From assembly GCA_900766355.1 (NCBI GenBank), contig CAAFVD010000077.1:1-64000 (forward strand): a stretch of DNA of 64,000 bases. The letters are read 5' to 3'. The notes beneath the pieces were generated by a model that was not told where the DNA came from, made no database searches, and saw only the letters and a program-made list of their open reading frames with translations. This stretch comes from Candidatus Gastranaerophilales bacterium (GTDB lineage: Bacteria > Cyanobacteriota > Vampirovibrionia > Gastranaerophilales > Gastranaerophilaceae). Position numbers and translations under genes: made by a program. Shown piece after piece: positions 52,430 to 61,595 of the stretch (position 1 is its first letter; every line of letters begins with the position of its first letter).

Positions 52430-52458
52430 CTTTTTACATTTTTATATTTTATTTAATT

Positions 52459-52665
52459 TTATTCACTTTCAACTACAACATTTGCAATTAAATCGCCATA
52501 ACTATTTACATGTCCGTCAGTTTCTTCTATTACATATCTAAGTTCAGGCTTATTTTCTATACATTTTTCTGCTTTTTCTAATGCTGCATCAAAATCTCTA
52601 AAATCACCCATTGCTGTTTTAGAAAAATCTGGTTTTTCTCTATCTATCGTATAAACATGATACAT
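52459..52665 (-). CDS. Hypothetical small acidic protein
   Basis: 68 residues, MYHVYTIDREKPDFSKTAMGDF then AALEKAEKCIEN and VIEETDGHVNSYGD. Looks like a compact alpha/beta fold; no family recognised. A strong SD (AAAGGAGG) and a dedicated terminator indicate a real, separately expressed gene. Confidence 0.7.
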   Translation of the reverse strand: MYHVYTIDREKPDFSKTAMGDFRDFDAALEKAEKCIENKPELRYVIEETDGHVNSYGDLIANVVVESE

Positions 52666-52736
52666 AAAAATCCTCCTTTTTTATCTTTCAGTTCAACTAT
52701 ATAATAGCATAAAATGTTTTCATAATTCTAAGTATA

Positions 52737-53072
52737 TTATTTTTTTCTTTTCTTAGATATCGTTAATTCATAACTTTTTTTAATTAAATTACACAACAAT
52801 TCTTCATCAATTGTATCGACTTCAACCATAATCCAATGAGTCTTATTCATATGCCAAGCAGGTTTTATCTCATCATGCAACTCTCTTAAAAATACTGAGT
52901 CTAAAGGTTCAGATTTCAAATTAACACACAACTTGTTATTTAAATAAAAAATCAAAGCAAACCACTTGTTATTAGCTTTATGCCTTATAACTACGTTATC
53001 TTCATCAAAAGGATAAGTTTCTATTGCGCCATCAAAATTAAGGCATAGTTGAATCAGTTTGTGTTTGTCCAT
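52737..53072 (-). CDS. MmcQ/YjbR family protein
   Basis: About 111 residues. YPFDEDNVVIRHKANNKWFALIFYLNNKLCVNLKSEP and HDEIKPAWHMNKTHWIMVEVD are typical of the YjbR (CyaY-like fold) family, often described as putative DNA-binding. The start at MDKHKL lies inside the 3' end of the upstream gene (35-nt overlap). Confidence 0.85.
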   Translation of the reverse strand: MDKHKLIQLCLNFDGAIETYPFDEDNVVIRHKANNKWFALIFYLNNKLCVNLKSEPLDSVFLRELHDEIKPAWHMNKTHWIMVEVDTIDEELLCNLIKKSYELTISKKRKK

Positions 53073-53364
53073 CATAATACATTGTTTGCTCAGGTTCTTC
53101 ATTCATTGTTGTATCAGATTTCACTTGAGGTTTTTCAATAAGAATTTGGCTATTATATTTTAATCCATTTACAGGAGCAATACTATTTTGCAACACAAAA
53201 CCTGAATTTTTCAATTTTTGAGGACTGCTCTCCATAACATTCTTATCAGGAGTTTCCAAATTTATATTCTTTTCAATAGGCTCTGTAGCATCAAGATGAA
53301 TTTCTTCAGCTTGAACATATCCTGATATTAATAGAACCATAAATAAAGCGATACTCTTTTTCAT
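53038..53364 (-). CDS. Small exported protein
   Basis: 108 residues: signal peptide MKKSIALFMVLLISGYVQA, then EEIHLDATEPIEKN and a hydrophilic remainder. Unknown function. The mature start AEEIHLD resembles AEEIKLD of the outer-membrane protein at 35487. Overlaps the YjbR gene. Confidence 0.6.
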   Translation of the reverse strand: MKKSIALFMVLLISGYVQAEEIHLDATEPIEKNINLETPDKNVMESSPQKLKNSGFVLQNSIAPVNGLKYNSQILIEKPQVKSDTTMNEEPEQTMYYDGQTQTDSTMP

Positions 53365-53378
53365 ACACTTATTATAAC

Positions 53379-53410
53379 AAAAAAAGGCGAAACTGAAAAG
53401 CCTCGCCTTT
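53379..53410 (-). terminator. Terminator after groEL
   Basis: 8-bp stem AAAGGCGA/TCGCCTTT with a 12-nt loop and a T run on the minus strand. Confidence 0.88.
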
Positions 53411-53444
53411 AATATTTACATTCGGATTTATGATGTAAATTGAA

Positions 53445-55097
53445 TTACATCATACCTCCCATGCCACCCATACCTGCAGCCATTGCTGACATATCAGGAG
53501 CAGCTTTTTCTTCTGGAATATCAATTACAGCAGCTTCTGTAGTCAATAACATTGAAGCAACAGATGCAGCATTTTCTAAAGCTGAACGAGTAACCTTAGC
53601 TGGGTCAACGATACCAGCTTCAAACATATCTACATATCTATAAAGTAGTGCATCATAACCATACGCATCTTTACCAGCTCTTACATTATCAACTACAACA
53701 TCTGATTTTGCACCAGCGTTATAAGCGATAGCTCTTAGAGGAGCATCTAATGCTGCCATAAGAATTTTGTAACCACTCTTTTCATCATCTGAATCGAAAT
53801 TATAAGAGTTTAGTTTGTCTTCTAGTTCTTGTTGAACTCTTACCAACATAACTCCACCACCAGGAACGATGCCTTCTTCGTTGGCAGCTCTTGTAGCGTT
53901 AAGAGCATCTTCAATTCTTAATTTTCTTTCTTTAAGTTCAACCTCTGTAGCTGCACCAACTTCGATTACTGCAACGCCACCAGAAAGTTTAGCCATACGT
54001 TCTTGTAGTTTTTCTTTATCATATTCAGAATCAGAAAGTTCAATTTGTTTCTTGATTAAGCCAACTCTTTCTTGAACAGCAGCTTTTGTTTCATCACCAA
54101 CAACGATAGTTGTTTCGTCTTTTGTTACTGTTACACGTTTAGCTTTACCCATCATATCTGTAGTGATATTTTCAAGTTTAATACCAAGTTCTTCTGTGAA
54201 CATTTGACCACCTGTTAAGATAGCGATATCTTCTAACATAGCTTTTCTTCTATCACCAAAACCAGGAGCTTTAACAGCTACAGCTCTTAAAACTTTTCTC
54301 ATTGTGTTAACAACTAATGTTGCAAGAGCTTCACCTTCAACATCTTCTGCAATCAACAATAATGAACGACCATCTCTAGCAACTTGTTCCAAAACTGGTA
54401 CTAAATCTGATATCAAGTTGATTTTTTTATTTACACATAATACGTAAGCATCTTCAAGAACTGCTTCCATTCTTTCTGCATCTGTTACGAAGTATGGAGA
54501 AATATAACCTTTGTCGAATTGCATACCTTCAACAACTTTTAAGTTTGTACCGAAAGACTTAGATTCTTCAACAGTAATAACACCATCGTGTCCAACTTTT
54601 GACATTGCTTCTGCAATAAGTTCACCGATTTCAGGATTGTTACCAGCAGAAATTGTAGCAACTTGAGCAATACCTTCTTTTGTATTTACAGGTTTAGCCA
54701 TTGATTTAATTTTTGCAGTTGCAACTTCAACTGCTTTATCAATACCACGTTTCATTGACATTGGATTAGCACCTGCAGTTAAGTTCTTTAAACCTTCTCT
54801 AACAATAGATTGAGCAAGAACTGATGCTGTAGTTGTACCATCACCAGCAACATCATTTGTTTTAGATGAAACTTCTTTTAATAATTGCGCTCCTGAATTT
54901 TCTAAACCATCAGCAAGTTCTATTTCTTTTGCGATAGTCACACCATCATTAACGATTTGTGGAACACCAAATTTCTTTTGTAATATAACATTACGACCCT
55001 TTGGTCCTAATGTAACTTTAACAGCATCTGCAACAGCATCAATACCTTTTAAAAGAGCTTTGCGAGCTTCTTCTTCAAAAACAATACGTTTTGCCAT
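53445..55097 (-). CDS. groEL: 60 kDa chaperonin GroEL
   Basis: Folds proteins in an ATP-driven double ring with GroES. 550 residues with VTLGPKGRNVIL, DGTTTASVLAQ (ATP site), AVAVKAPGFGDRRKAMLEDIAI and the flexible GGMGGMM tail. Single copy in the window, directly behind groES. Confidence 0.98.
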   Translation of the reverse strand: MAKRIVFEEEARKALLKGIDAVADAVKVTLGPKGRNVILQKKFGVPQIVNDGVTIAKEIELADGLENSGAQLLKEVSSKTNDVAGDGTTTASVLAQSIVREGLKNLTAGANPMSMKRGIDKAVEVATAKIKSMAKPVNTKEGIAQVATISAGNNPEIGELIAEAMSKVGHDGVITVEESKSFGTNLKVVEGMQFDKGYISPYFVTDAERMEAVLEDAYVLCVNKKINLISDLVPVLEQVARDGRSLLLIAEDVEGEALATLVVNTMRKVLRAVAVKAPGFGDRRKAMLEDIAILTGGQMFTEELGIKLENITTDMMGKAKRVTVTKDETTIVVGDETKAAVQERVGLIKKQIELSDSEYDKEKLQERMAKLSGGVAVIEVGAATEVELKERKLRIEDALNATRAANEEGIVPGGGVMLVRVQQELEDKLNSYNFDSDDEKSGYKILMAALDAPLRAIAYNAGAKSDVVVDNVRAGKDAYGYDALLYRYVDMFEAGIVDPAKVTRSALENAASVASMLLTTEAAVIDIPEEKAAPDMSAMAAGMGGMGGMM

Positions 55098-55148
55098 TTT
55101 TATAATCCTTTCTTGATTATTAACTTAACTCTTATTCACTTCAAAAAA

Positions 55149-55436
55149 CTAGTCGATAATTGCTAGCGCATCTTTTATTGATAAGATTTTATATTCTACA
55201 CCGTCCATTTTGATATCTGTTCCTGCATATTTAGCATAAAGAACAACATCACCAACTTTAACATCCATTGGTTCTCTTTCGCCATTATCATTCATTTTGC
55301 CTTCGCCAACTGCAACAACTTCACCTTTTTGAGGTTTTTCTTTTGCACTATCAGGAATAAATATACCACCAGAAGTTTGTTCTGTATCTTCAATAACTTT
55401 GATAACAATTCTGTCCATTAACGGTTTAATACTCAT
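55149..55436 (-). CDS. groES: 10 kDa chaperonin GroES
   Basis: 95 residues: MSIKPLMDRIVIKVIE, the mobile loop EQTSGGIFIPDSAKEKPQKGEVVAVG and YAKYAGTDIKMDGVEY. The longer frame (starting MVYICIV) is rejected: the ATG at 55436 has the SD AAGGAGG. Operon with groEL. Confidence 0.97.
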   Translation of the reverse strand: MSIKPLMDRIVIKVIEDTEQTSGGIFIPDSAKEKPQKGEVVAVGEGKMNDNGEREPMDVKVGDVVLYAKYAGTDIKMDGVEYKILSIKDALAIID

Positions 55437-55468
55437 ATAATCCTCCTTATTTATCTTAACAATACAAA

Positions 55469-55525
55469 TGTATACCAAAAAATCGCAAATCTTAATTATC
55501 TTAATGAAAAATTAATTATTCATTA
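55469..55525 (-). promoter_or_regulatory. groESL promoter region with inverted repeat, no CIRCE
   Basis: Extended -10 TGGTATACA (hexamer 55474-55469). Upstream lies TAATGAA-N10-TTCATTA (55502-55525). The HrcA operator (CIRCE, TTAGCACTC-N9-GAGTGCTAA) is absent. Confidence 0.4.
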
Positions 55526-55569
55526 GCATTTGTTTACTATCCACATAATCTAAGAAAATATGTTAAGAT

Positions 55570-56175
55570 ATGAAAATGATTAATATAAACGAAATAAAAA
55601 AATATGAGTTATATTTAGCATATCTAATGCCAAAATTAGAAAAATTCTTTCAAGAACAATCTCCTTACATTTATTGCAAAGAAGGTTGCTCTCATTGTTG
55701 TGAAAAAGGTGAATATCCGTTTTCTGAGTTGGAATTTGCATACATTATGTACGGAGCACAAACCTTATCTTCAGATACTATAGAACAATTAAATCTAAAC
55801 ATATCAAATCTTAAACAACAACAAAAAATTAATTCAGACAAAAAATTTATGTACAAATGTCCTTTTTTAATCAACAAAAGATGCGTTGTTTATAATTTTA
55901 GAGGCTTAATTTGTAGAACTCATGGTTTAGCATTTTTTGACAAAAATAACAAACTTATTGTTCCAGCATGTGTTGATATAGGATTAAACTATTCTAATGT
56001 TTATGACTTTGAAAAACAAAATCTATCGAGCAAAAAATGTAAAGAACTCGGAATTAAACAAGAACCTTTAGCTCACAACATCGGACTTCATTTTATTTTA
56101 GACAACTCCATAACTAACCAATTAAAAATAAATTTTGGAGAAAGTAAATCACTAATAGATTGGTTTGAAGATTAA
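55570..56175 (+). CDS. YkgJ-family cysteine-cluster (Zn/Fe-binding) protein
   Basis: 201 residues with the YkgJ pattern: CKEGCSHCCEKG, then KCPFLINKRCVVYNFRGLICRTHG and PACVDI. Eight or so cysteines bind metal, often Fe-S or Zn. Function of the family is poorly known. No clear SD; the ATG may be close to the mRNA 5' end. Confidence 0.85.
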   Translation: MKMININEIKKYELYLAYLMPKLEKFFQEQSPYIYCKEGCSHCCEKGEYPFSELEFAYIMYGAQTLSSDTIEQLNLNISNLKQQQKINSDKKFMYKCPFLINKRCVVYNFRGLICRTHGLAFFDKNNKLIVPACVDIGLNYSNVYDFEKQNLSSKKCKELGIKQEPLAHNIGLHFILDNSITNQLKINFGESKSLIDWFED

Positions 56176-56222
56176 AAAATAAACATACTAGCAAAAATAT
56201 TTTTTATGGGTTTTTATTAAGT

Positions 56223-56840
56223 ATGAAATTTTCATTATTACCCTCATTTAACATATTTAAAAGAACAAAAATTACTCCAGCTAAAGTGAAAGAAACCTCA
56301 CAACTTGTGGAGCCATTAAGAAACGATTTTACATCAACAAAAGATATGTTTACTTATGCAAAAAAACGTTGTGTTGATGCTATAAATTCTGACAAGCCTT
56401 ATGAACATACGGTATTAGTAGATACTAAAAAAAATAAAGTTATGGCTGAATTTATAGGTGATGCAAATCATTGTAATTTAGATGGAATCGAAAAAATGCA
56501 ACTTGATAAAGATAATACGATATTGTTGCATGGACACCCTGTAGGAACTCCTATTAGTAGTGCTGACGTCTCAACAATCTTAAACACTCCTGTTACTCAA
56601 GTTATTGCATTTGATAAAGATGGGAAATTTTCACTTGTAGCAAAAAAAATAGATAAAAAACCAAATGTTTCTAAAGAATTTAATAATTTTAGACTAGAAC
56701 AATATGATTTAGCCGATGAGATGGCAGATAATGGGCAATTTGAATTGTATAACAAAGCTACAGACTATGTTTTAAAGAAACACGCACCATTGATGGGCTT
56801 AAGATATCTTTCTAATTATGCTTATGTTCTAAAAAAATAA
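56223..56840 (+). CDS. JAMM/MPN-like metalloprotein, unknown role
   Basis: 205 residues. LLHGHPVGTPISSADV (near residue 100) matches the H-x-H-P-x5-S-x-x-D zinc motif of JAB/MPN domains in the shorter form seen in some toxin and phage-type JAB proteins; VMAEFIGD about 25 residues earlier could supply the glutamate. Such domains cleave isopeptide or peptide bonds. The N-terminus is basic and Phe/Ser-rich without a clear signal. It follows ykgJ and has no strong SD. Confidence 0.6.
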   Translation: MKFSLLPSFNIFKRTKITPAKVKETSQLVEPLRNDFTSTKDMFTYAKKRCVDAINSDKPYEHTVLVDTKKNKVMAEFIGDANHCNLDGIEKMQLDKDNTILLHGHPVGTPISSADVSTILNTPVTQVIAFDKDGKFSLVAKKIDKKPNVSKEFNNFRLEQYDLADEMADNGQFELYNKATDYVLKKHAPLMGLRYLSNYAYVLKK

Positions 56841-56852
56841 AAAGATTTAAGA

Positions 56853-57587
56853 TTAACGATGAATCAATTTAGCCATCAATGCCGTTACAACAGAACCTAT
56901 TACAAGACCTGAACCTTGAGAGATTAAAGGTTTAATATCTTCTTTGTAGGTATCATTTCTTCGTTTCATTGTTTTTTGAATATCACTTTTGGCAGTATTA
57001 GAAAATCCTAATCCTACAATTTCGCCATCAAAAGTTCTTGCCTCCAACCCATTATCAAATAGCAAAAGCGATACCATGTCTTTTTCTGTTTCATCTTGAG
57101 GAATTTGAGCATTTGGCAAATTTATATTTATTTCTTTTTCGCCAATATTCCCTTTTATATTAAAATAATCAGGTTTAAAAGTTTTTCCTCTTAATTTACA
57201 ATTATAAAAATCACTTAATTTACTTGGCTCATTAAAATCAGCATATAAAATAACCTTTTCATCTCCATAACTACCTGTATAGAGATTTTTTTCACATTTT
57301 AATAAAAGCTTTTTGCCATCAATCAACCCTTCATAATATGTAGCTTTGTTATTTCCAATAATTTTAAAACTTGAATTTTTACCATTTAAAGTACCCTCAA
57401 AAACTGGGCCTGATAAAGATTTTTCTTTGGAAAATCTTAAATTTTCACCCATACCCTCTGAAAAAGAATAAGTATCTTCAGGAATAGGTTTTAGATGCGG
57501 TTGTGCAGTAAATGGAGGTACAGAAGTTTTAGAAGGAACTTTCGTACGCATAGAATCAAATACATTTGAAGTTGCATCTATAGACAT
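56853..57587 (-). CDS. Hypothetical protein with C-terminal membrane anchor
   Basis: 244 residues, beta-rich (many short strands with Gly/Lys turns), with a hydrophobic C-terminal tail GSGLVIGSVVTALMAKLIHR. No family recognised. N-terminus is polar without signal peptide. Preceded by copy D of the GGCAAT-type promoter element. Confidence 0.65.
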   Translation of the reverse strand: MSIDATSNVFDSMRTKVPSKTSVPPFTAQPHLKPIPEDTYSFSEGMGENLRFSKEKSLSGPVFEGTLNGKNSSFKIIGNNKATYYEGLIDGKKLLLKCEKNLYTGSYGDEKVILYADFNEPSKLSDFYNCKLRGKTFKPDYFNIKGNIGEKEININLPNAQIPQDETEKDMVSLLLFDNGLEARTFDGEIVGLGFSNTAKSDIQKTMKRRNDTYKEDIKPLISQGSGLVIGSVVTALMAKLIHR

Positions 57588-57618
57588 AATTCACCATTTA
57601 GTAACTAACTTTATATAT

Positions 57619-57649
57619 TTATAAAGTGTTTTTATCTTTTAAAATTGCT
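57619..57649 (-). promoter_or_regulatory. AGCAAT-N17-CTTTATAA promoter-like element (copy D)
   Basis: On the minus strand AGCAAT (57649-57644), 17 nt, CTTTATAA (57626-57619); 31 nt before the ATG at 57587. Confidence 0.55.
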
Positions 57650-57738
57650 TTTAAATAATATTTTAATAAATTTTTGTAACAATAAGTTTGCGATAACCAA
57701 ACAGAATTACTTCACTTTTTATATTCTATCTAAATAAT

Positions 57739-57773
57739 AAAAAACAGACCTGAGAAAAAATTCTCAGGTCTGT
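57739..57773 (-). terminator. Terminator after nifJ
   Basis: 11-bp stem CAGACCTGAGA/TCTCAGGTCTG with a 6-nt loop; six T follow on the minus strand. Confidence 0.92.
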
Positions 57774-57799
57774 CAATTTTATGAATGATTAAATAATCA

Positions 57800-60700
57800 T
57801 TATTTCATCAATTCACCAACTGATTTATATACTGCCATTCTCTTAGCTGCATCAGATTCAGCTTGTGCGTATAACTCATCAGCATGTTCAGGATTTGTTT
57901 TTACTAATGATTTATAACGACCTTCTGATTTAATGAACTCTTGGTAGCTACCTTTTGGTTCTTTAGCGTCCCAAGTGAATGGTGTTTCGTTAGCTGGATT
58001 ATATCTGTATAATGGGAAGTAACCAGCTTCAACTGCACGTTTTTGTTCAGTTTGTGTTTTACTCATATCGATACCGTGAGCGATACAAGGTGCATAAGCG
58101 AAGATGATTGATGGTCCATCGTATGCTTCAGCTTCTTGGAACGCTTTAAGAGTTTGACCTCTATCAGCACCCAATGCTACTGATGCAACATATACATAGC
58201 CATAAGACATACTCATCAAGCCCATGTTTTTCTTGTAAGTTTTCTTACCACCTGTAGCAAACTTAGCAACAGCACCTGTAGGTGTTGATTTAGAAGCTTG
58301 ACCACCTGTGTTAGAATATACTTCAGTATCAAGAACTAAAACATTTACGTTTTTGTTTTGAGCTAATACGTGGTCAATACCACCGTATCCGATATCGTTA
58401 GCCCAACCGTCACCACCGATAATCCATACTGATTTATCTGTGAAGTAGTCTTGAAGTTCTCTAACCTTAGCTAAATCAGGACAATCTACATCAGCGTATT
58501 TTGCGATAACTTCTTTAGCTTTGTTTTGAGCAGCAACTGCTTCTTCTGTTTTTGAATTATCAAAGTGAGCCATAGCACCTTCTAAAGCGTCTTTCAAATC
58601 TTGAGGAGCTTTTTCGCTTGCTACAACTTTTTCAACGTAAGTTTTCAAAGTATTTCTGTTTTGATCTACTGCTAATCTCATACCATAACCGAATTCAGCG
58701 TTATCTTCGAATAATGAGTTAGCCCAAGCTGGACCTCTACCTTCCTTAGTTGTTGTATAAGGAATTGTAGGGAATGTACCAGAGTAGATTGATGAACAAC
58801 CTGTTGCGTTTGCAACGATTGCATTTTCACCGAATAATTGAGATACCAATTTAACATAAGGAGTTTCACCACAACCAGCACATGCTCCAGAGAACTCGAA
58901 TAATGGTTTTCTAAGCATTGCACCTTTAATAGTTTTTGTAGTGTTTTTACCCATTACGTTATCAGGTAATGCATCAAAATATTTTTCGTTTTCTAATTCA
59001 CAAGCTTCAACTTCTTTTTCTATAGTAGACCAAGTAAGAGCTTGTTTTTCAGGGTTTTTGTTTGCAGGACATTGGTCAAGACAAACACCACAACCTGTAC
59101 AATCTTCACAGTAAACTTGAACTTTGAATTGTTCGCCGTTTAAGTTTGGTTTAGCATCAACTGTTTTGAATGATGCAGGAGCATCTTTCAAGCTATCTTT
59201 TTCTGCTAATTTTGTTCTGATTGCTGCGTGAGGACAAGCTGATGCACAGATACCACATTGGATACAATTTTCAGAATTCCAATGAGGAACACGAGGAGCA
59301 ATACCACGTTTTTCTAGGCAAGCTGTACCTGTAGGGATAACACCATCAACTGACATAGCAGAAACAGGGATATCATCACCTTTTTGTCTCATTGAAGGTT
59401 CAATAATTTTCTTAGCGAATTCATCTGCATCATCAGAGATAAGTTTTACGTTATCAACACAACCTACACCGTCTAATGAAGCTGGTACTGGAACTTCTTC
59501 ACAAGCATCAACAGCTGCATCAATCAAGGCAAGGTTCATATTTACAACATCATCACCTTTTTTCTTGAAAGTTTTCTTAGTCATTTCTTTCATACCTTCT
59601 AAAGCTTGTTCAAAAGGAATGATTCCTGAAACTTTGAAGTATGCAACCATCATAACTGTGTTTGCACCTTTACCTCTCAAACCAGGTTGTTGTTTAATTA
59701 ATTTTTCAGCATCAACATTATAGAATTTGATTTTCTTATCAATAATTGTTTGTTGCATATCTCTTGTTAAGTGAGCAAAAGCTTCATCTTTAGAGTATGG
59801 TGAATTTAATAAGAAAGTACCGCCTTCTTTAATACCTTTTAACAAATCATATCTGCCAATGTATGCGTGTGCTGAACAAGATACAAAGTCAGGAGCTGTA
59901 ATAAGGTAAGTTGATTTAATATGTTGGTCACCAAATCTCAAGTGAGAAACAGTTACACCAAAAGATTTTTTAGAATCATAAGCAAAATATGCTTGAGCAT
60001 CTTTATCTGTATATTGACCAATAATTTTAATTGAGTTTTTGTTAGCACCAACAGTACCATCAGAACCCAAGCCCCAGAACATACAGTTTGTAGTTCCTTC
60101 AGGTTCAGTAACGATATGTTCTTCAACTTTTAGAGATTTGTGAGTAACATCATCTTCAATACCTACTGTGAAACCATGGAAACCATTGTTTTCTGAGTGT
60201 TTGTAGATTGCAAGAACCATAGATGGTGTAAATTCTTTAGAAGATAAACCATAACGACCACCGATAACTCTGATGTCTTTGTTTTCTAAAGCTGCAACTA
60301 CATCTAAGTATAAAGGTTCACCGATTGAACCAGGTTCTTTTGTTCTATCAAGAACAACAATACGTTTTGTAGATTCAGGTAATGCTTCGTTGAATCTCTT
60401 AACGTCAAATGGTCTGTATAATCTAACTTTAACTAAACCGTATTTAGTACCACGTTTTGCATTCAAGTAGTTAATAGTTTCTTCGATTGTTTCACAACCA
60501 GAACCAATAGCTACGATAACGTCAGTTGCATCAGGTGCACCAACATAATCGAATGGGTGGTATTGACGACCAGTAACTTTTGCTACTTTGTCCATATATT
60601 CTTGAACGATATCTGGAACTGCATCATAGTATTTGTTAACTGTTTCACGACCTTGGAAATATACGTCTGTGTTTTGAGCACCAACTTTACATTTTGGAGC

Positions 60701-61333
60701 TTCTGGACGTAATGCTCTTTGTCTGAATTCTTCAATATATTGTGGTTCTACTAAACTTGCAATTTCATCATAAGAAATTTCTTCAATTTTATGTACTTCG
60801 TGAGAAGTTCTGAAACCATCGAAGAATTGCAAGAAAGGAACTTTAGCTTTGTAAGTTGACAAATGAGCAACTAAAGCCATATCCATTTCTTCTTGAACAG
60901 AGTTTGCTGCTAACATAGCATAACCTGTGTTACGGCAACCCATAACGTCTGTGTGATCACCAAAGATTGCTAATGATTGAGCAGCTAATGCTCTTGCCGC
61001 AACGTGTATAACGTGTGGAAGCATTTCACCTGCCACTTTGTGCATAACAGGTATCATTAATAATAAACCTTGAGATGCTGTGTAAGTTGAAGTTAAAGAA
61101 CCAGCAGCTAAAGAACCGTGAACAGCACCAGCTGCACCAGCTTCAGATTGCATTTCTGCAACGCTTACTTCTTTACCCCAGATGTTTTTCTTGTGTTGTG
61201 ATGCCCATTCATCAATCCATTCACCCATAGTAGATGAAGGAGTGATTGGGTAAATTGCGGAAACTTCACTTAATGCGTACGCAATGTGTGCTGCAGCATA
61301 GTTACCGTCAACTGTTATAGTCTTTTTCGACAT
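57800..61333 (-). CDS. nifJ: Pyruvate:ferredoxin (flavodoxin) oxidoreductase
   Basis: Oxidises pyruvate and CoA to acetyl-CoA and CO2, reducing ferredoxin. 1177 residues, single-chain form: domain I with YPITPSSTMGEW, domain III (gamma-like) around 415-630, two [4Fe-4S] sites in NCIQCGICASACPHAAI and CEDCTGCGVCLDQCP, and the TPP site GDGWANDIGYGGIDHV near the C-terminus (preceded by GACAGCGETPY with the proximal-cluster Cys). SD AAGGAGG. Single gene with its own terminator. Confidence 0.98.
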   Translation of the reverse strand: MSKKTITVDGNYAAAHIAYALSEVSAIYPITPSSTMGEWIDEWASQHKKNIWGKEVSVAEMQSEAGAAGAVHGSLAAGSLTSTYTASQGLLLMIPVMHKVAGEMLPHVIHVAARALAAQSLAIFGDHTDVMGCRNTGYAMLAANSVQEEMDMALVAHLSTYKAKVPFLQFFDGFRTSHEVHKIEEISYDEIASLVEPQYIEEFRQRALRPEAPKCKVGAQNTDVYFQGRETVNKYYDAVPDIVQEYMDKVAKVTGRQYHPFDYVGAPDATDVIVAIGSGCETIEETINYLNAKRGTKYGLVKVRLYRPFDVKRFNEALPESTKRIVVLDRTKEPGSIGEPLYLDVVAALENKDIRVIGGRYGLSSKEFTPSMVLAIYKHSENNGFHGFTVGIEDDVTHKSLKVEEHIVTEPEGTTNCMFWGLGSDGTVGANKNSIKIIGQYTDKDAQAYFAYDSKKSFGVTVSHLRFGDQHIKSTYLITAPDFVSCSAHAYIGRYDLLKGIKEGGTFLLNSPYSKDEAFAHLTRDMQQTIIDKKIKFYNVDAEKLIKQQPGLRGKGANTVMMVAYFKVSGIIPFEQALEGMKEMTKKTFKKKGDDVVNMNLALIDAAVDACEEVPVPASLDGVGCVDNVKLISDDADEFAKKIIEPSMRQKGDDIPVSAMSVDGVIPTGTACLEKRGIAPRVPHWNSENCIQCGICASACPHAAIRTKLAEKDSLKDAPASFKTVDAKPNLNGEQFKVQVYCEDCTGCGVCLDQCPANKNPEKQALTWSTIEKEVEACELENEKYFDALPDNVMGKNTTKTIKGAMLRKPLFEFSGACAGCGETPYVKLVSQLFGENAIVANATGCSSIYSGTFPTIPYTTTKEGRGPAWANSLFEDNAEFGYGMRLAVDQNRNTLKTYVEKVVASEKAPQDLKDALEGAMAHFDNSKTEEAVAAQNKAKEVIAKYADVDCPDLAKVRELQDYFTDKSVWIIGGDGWANDIGYGGIDHVLAQNKNVNVLVLDTEVYSNTGGQASKSTPTGAVAKFATGGKKTYKKNMGLMSMSYGYVYVASVALGADRGQTLKAFQEAEAYDGPSIIFAYAPCIAHGIDMSKTQTEQKRAVEAGYFPLYRYNPANETPFTWDAKEPKGSYQEFIKSEGRYKSLVKTNPEHADELYAQAESDAAKRMAVYKSVGELMK

Positions 61334-61595
61334 AAAGATCCTCCTTGTTGTAATCTTTTTCTCTCATTCCTGTGTAACTATAATTTTATACTAAAAAAAA
61401 TAACGCAAATATACTTTGATTACAACTTAAATTTTGTACCAAAACCGAAATATTAAGAAAATTACATGGTTTTGTAAACTTTTAAAAAATTTGATGATTT
61501 TTAGAATTAAGATAACTTAACATTCTTGAAAAGTAATAATATGTAAGGTATTATTATGTTAAGTATAAAATCGGGAGAGGATTAAATAAATACAA
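61334..61595. other. 262-bp divergent intergenic region
   Basis: Between nifJ (minus) and fliF (plus). Holds the fliF promoter; otherwise AT-rich without an ORF or RNA gene. Confidence 0.5.
61526..61554 (+). promoter_or_regulatory. Sigma70-type promoter for fliF
   Basis: TTGAAA, exact 17-nt spacer, TATTAT; 41 nt before the ATG. The flagellar operon thus appears to use the housekeeping consensus, not the GGCAAT element. Confidence 0.6.
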
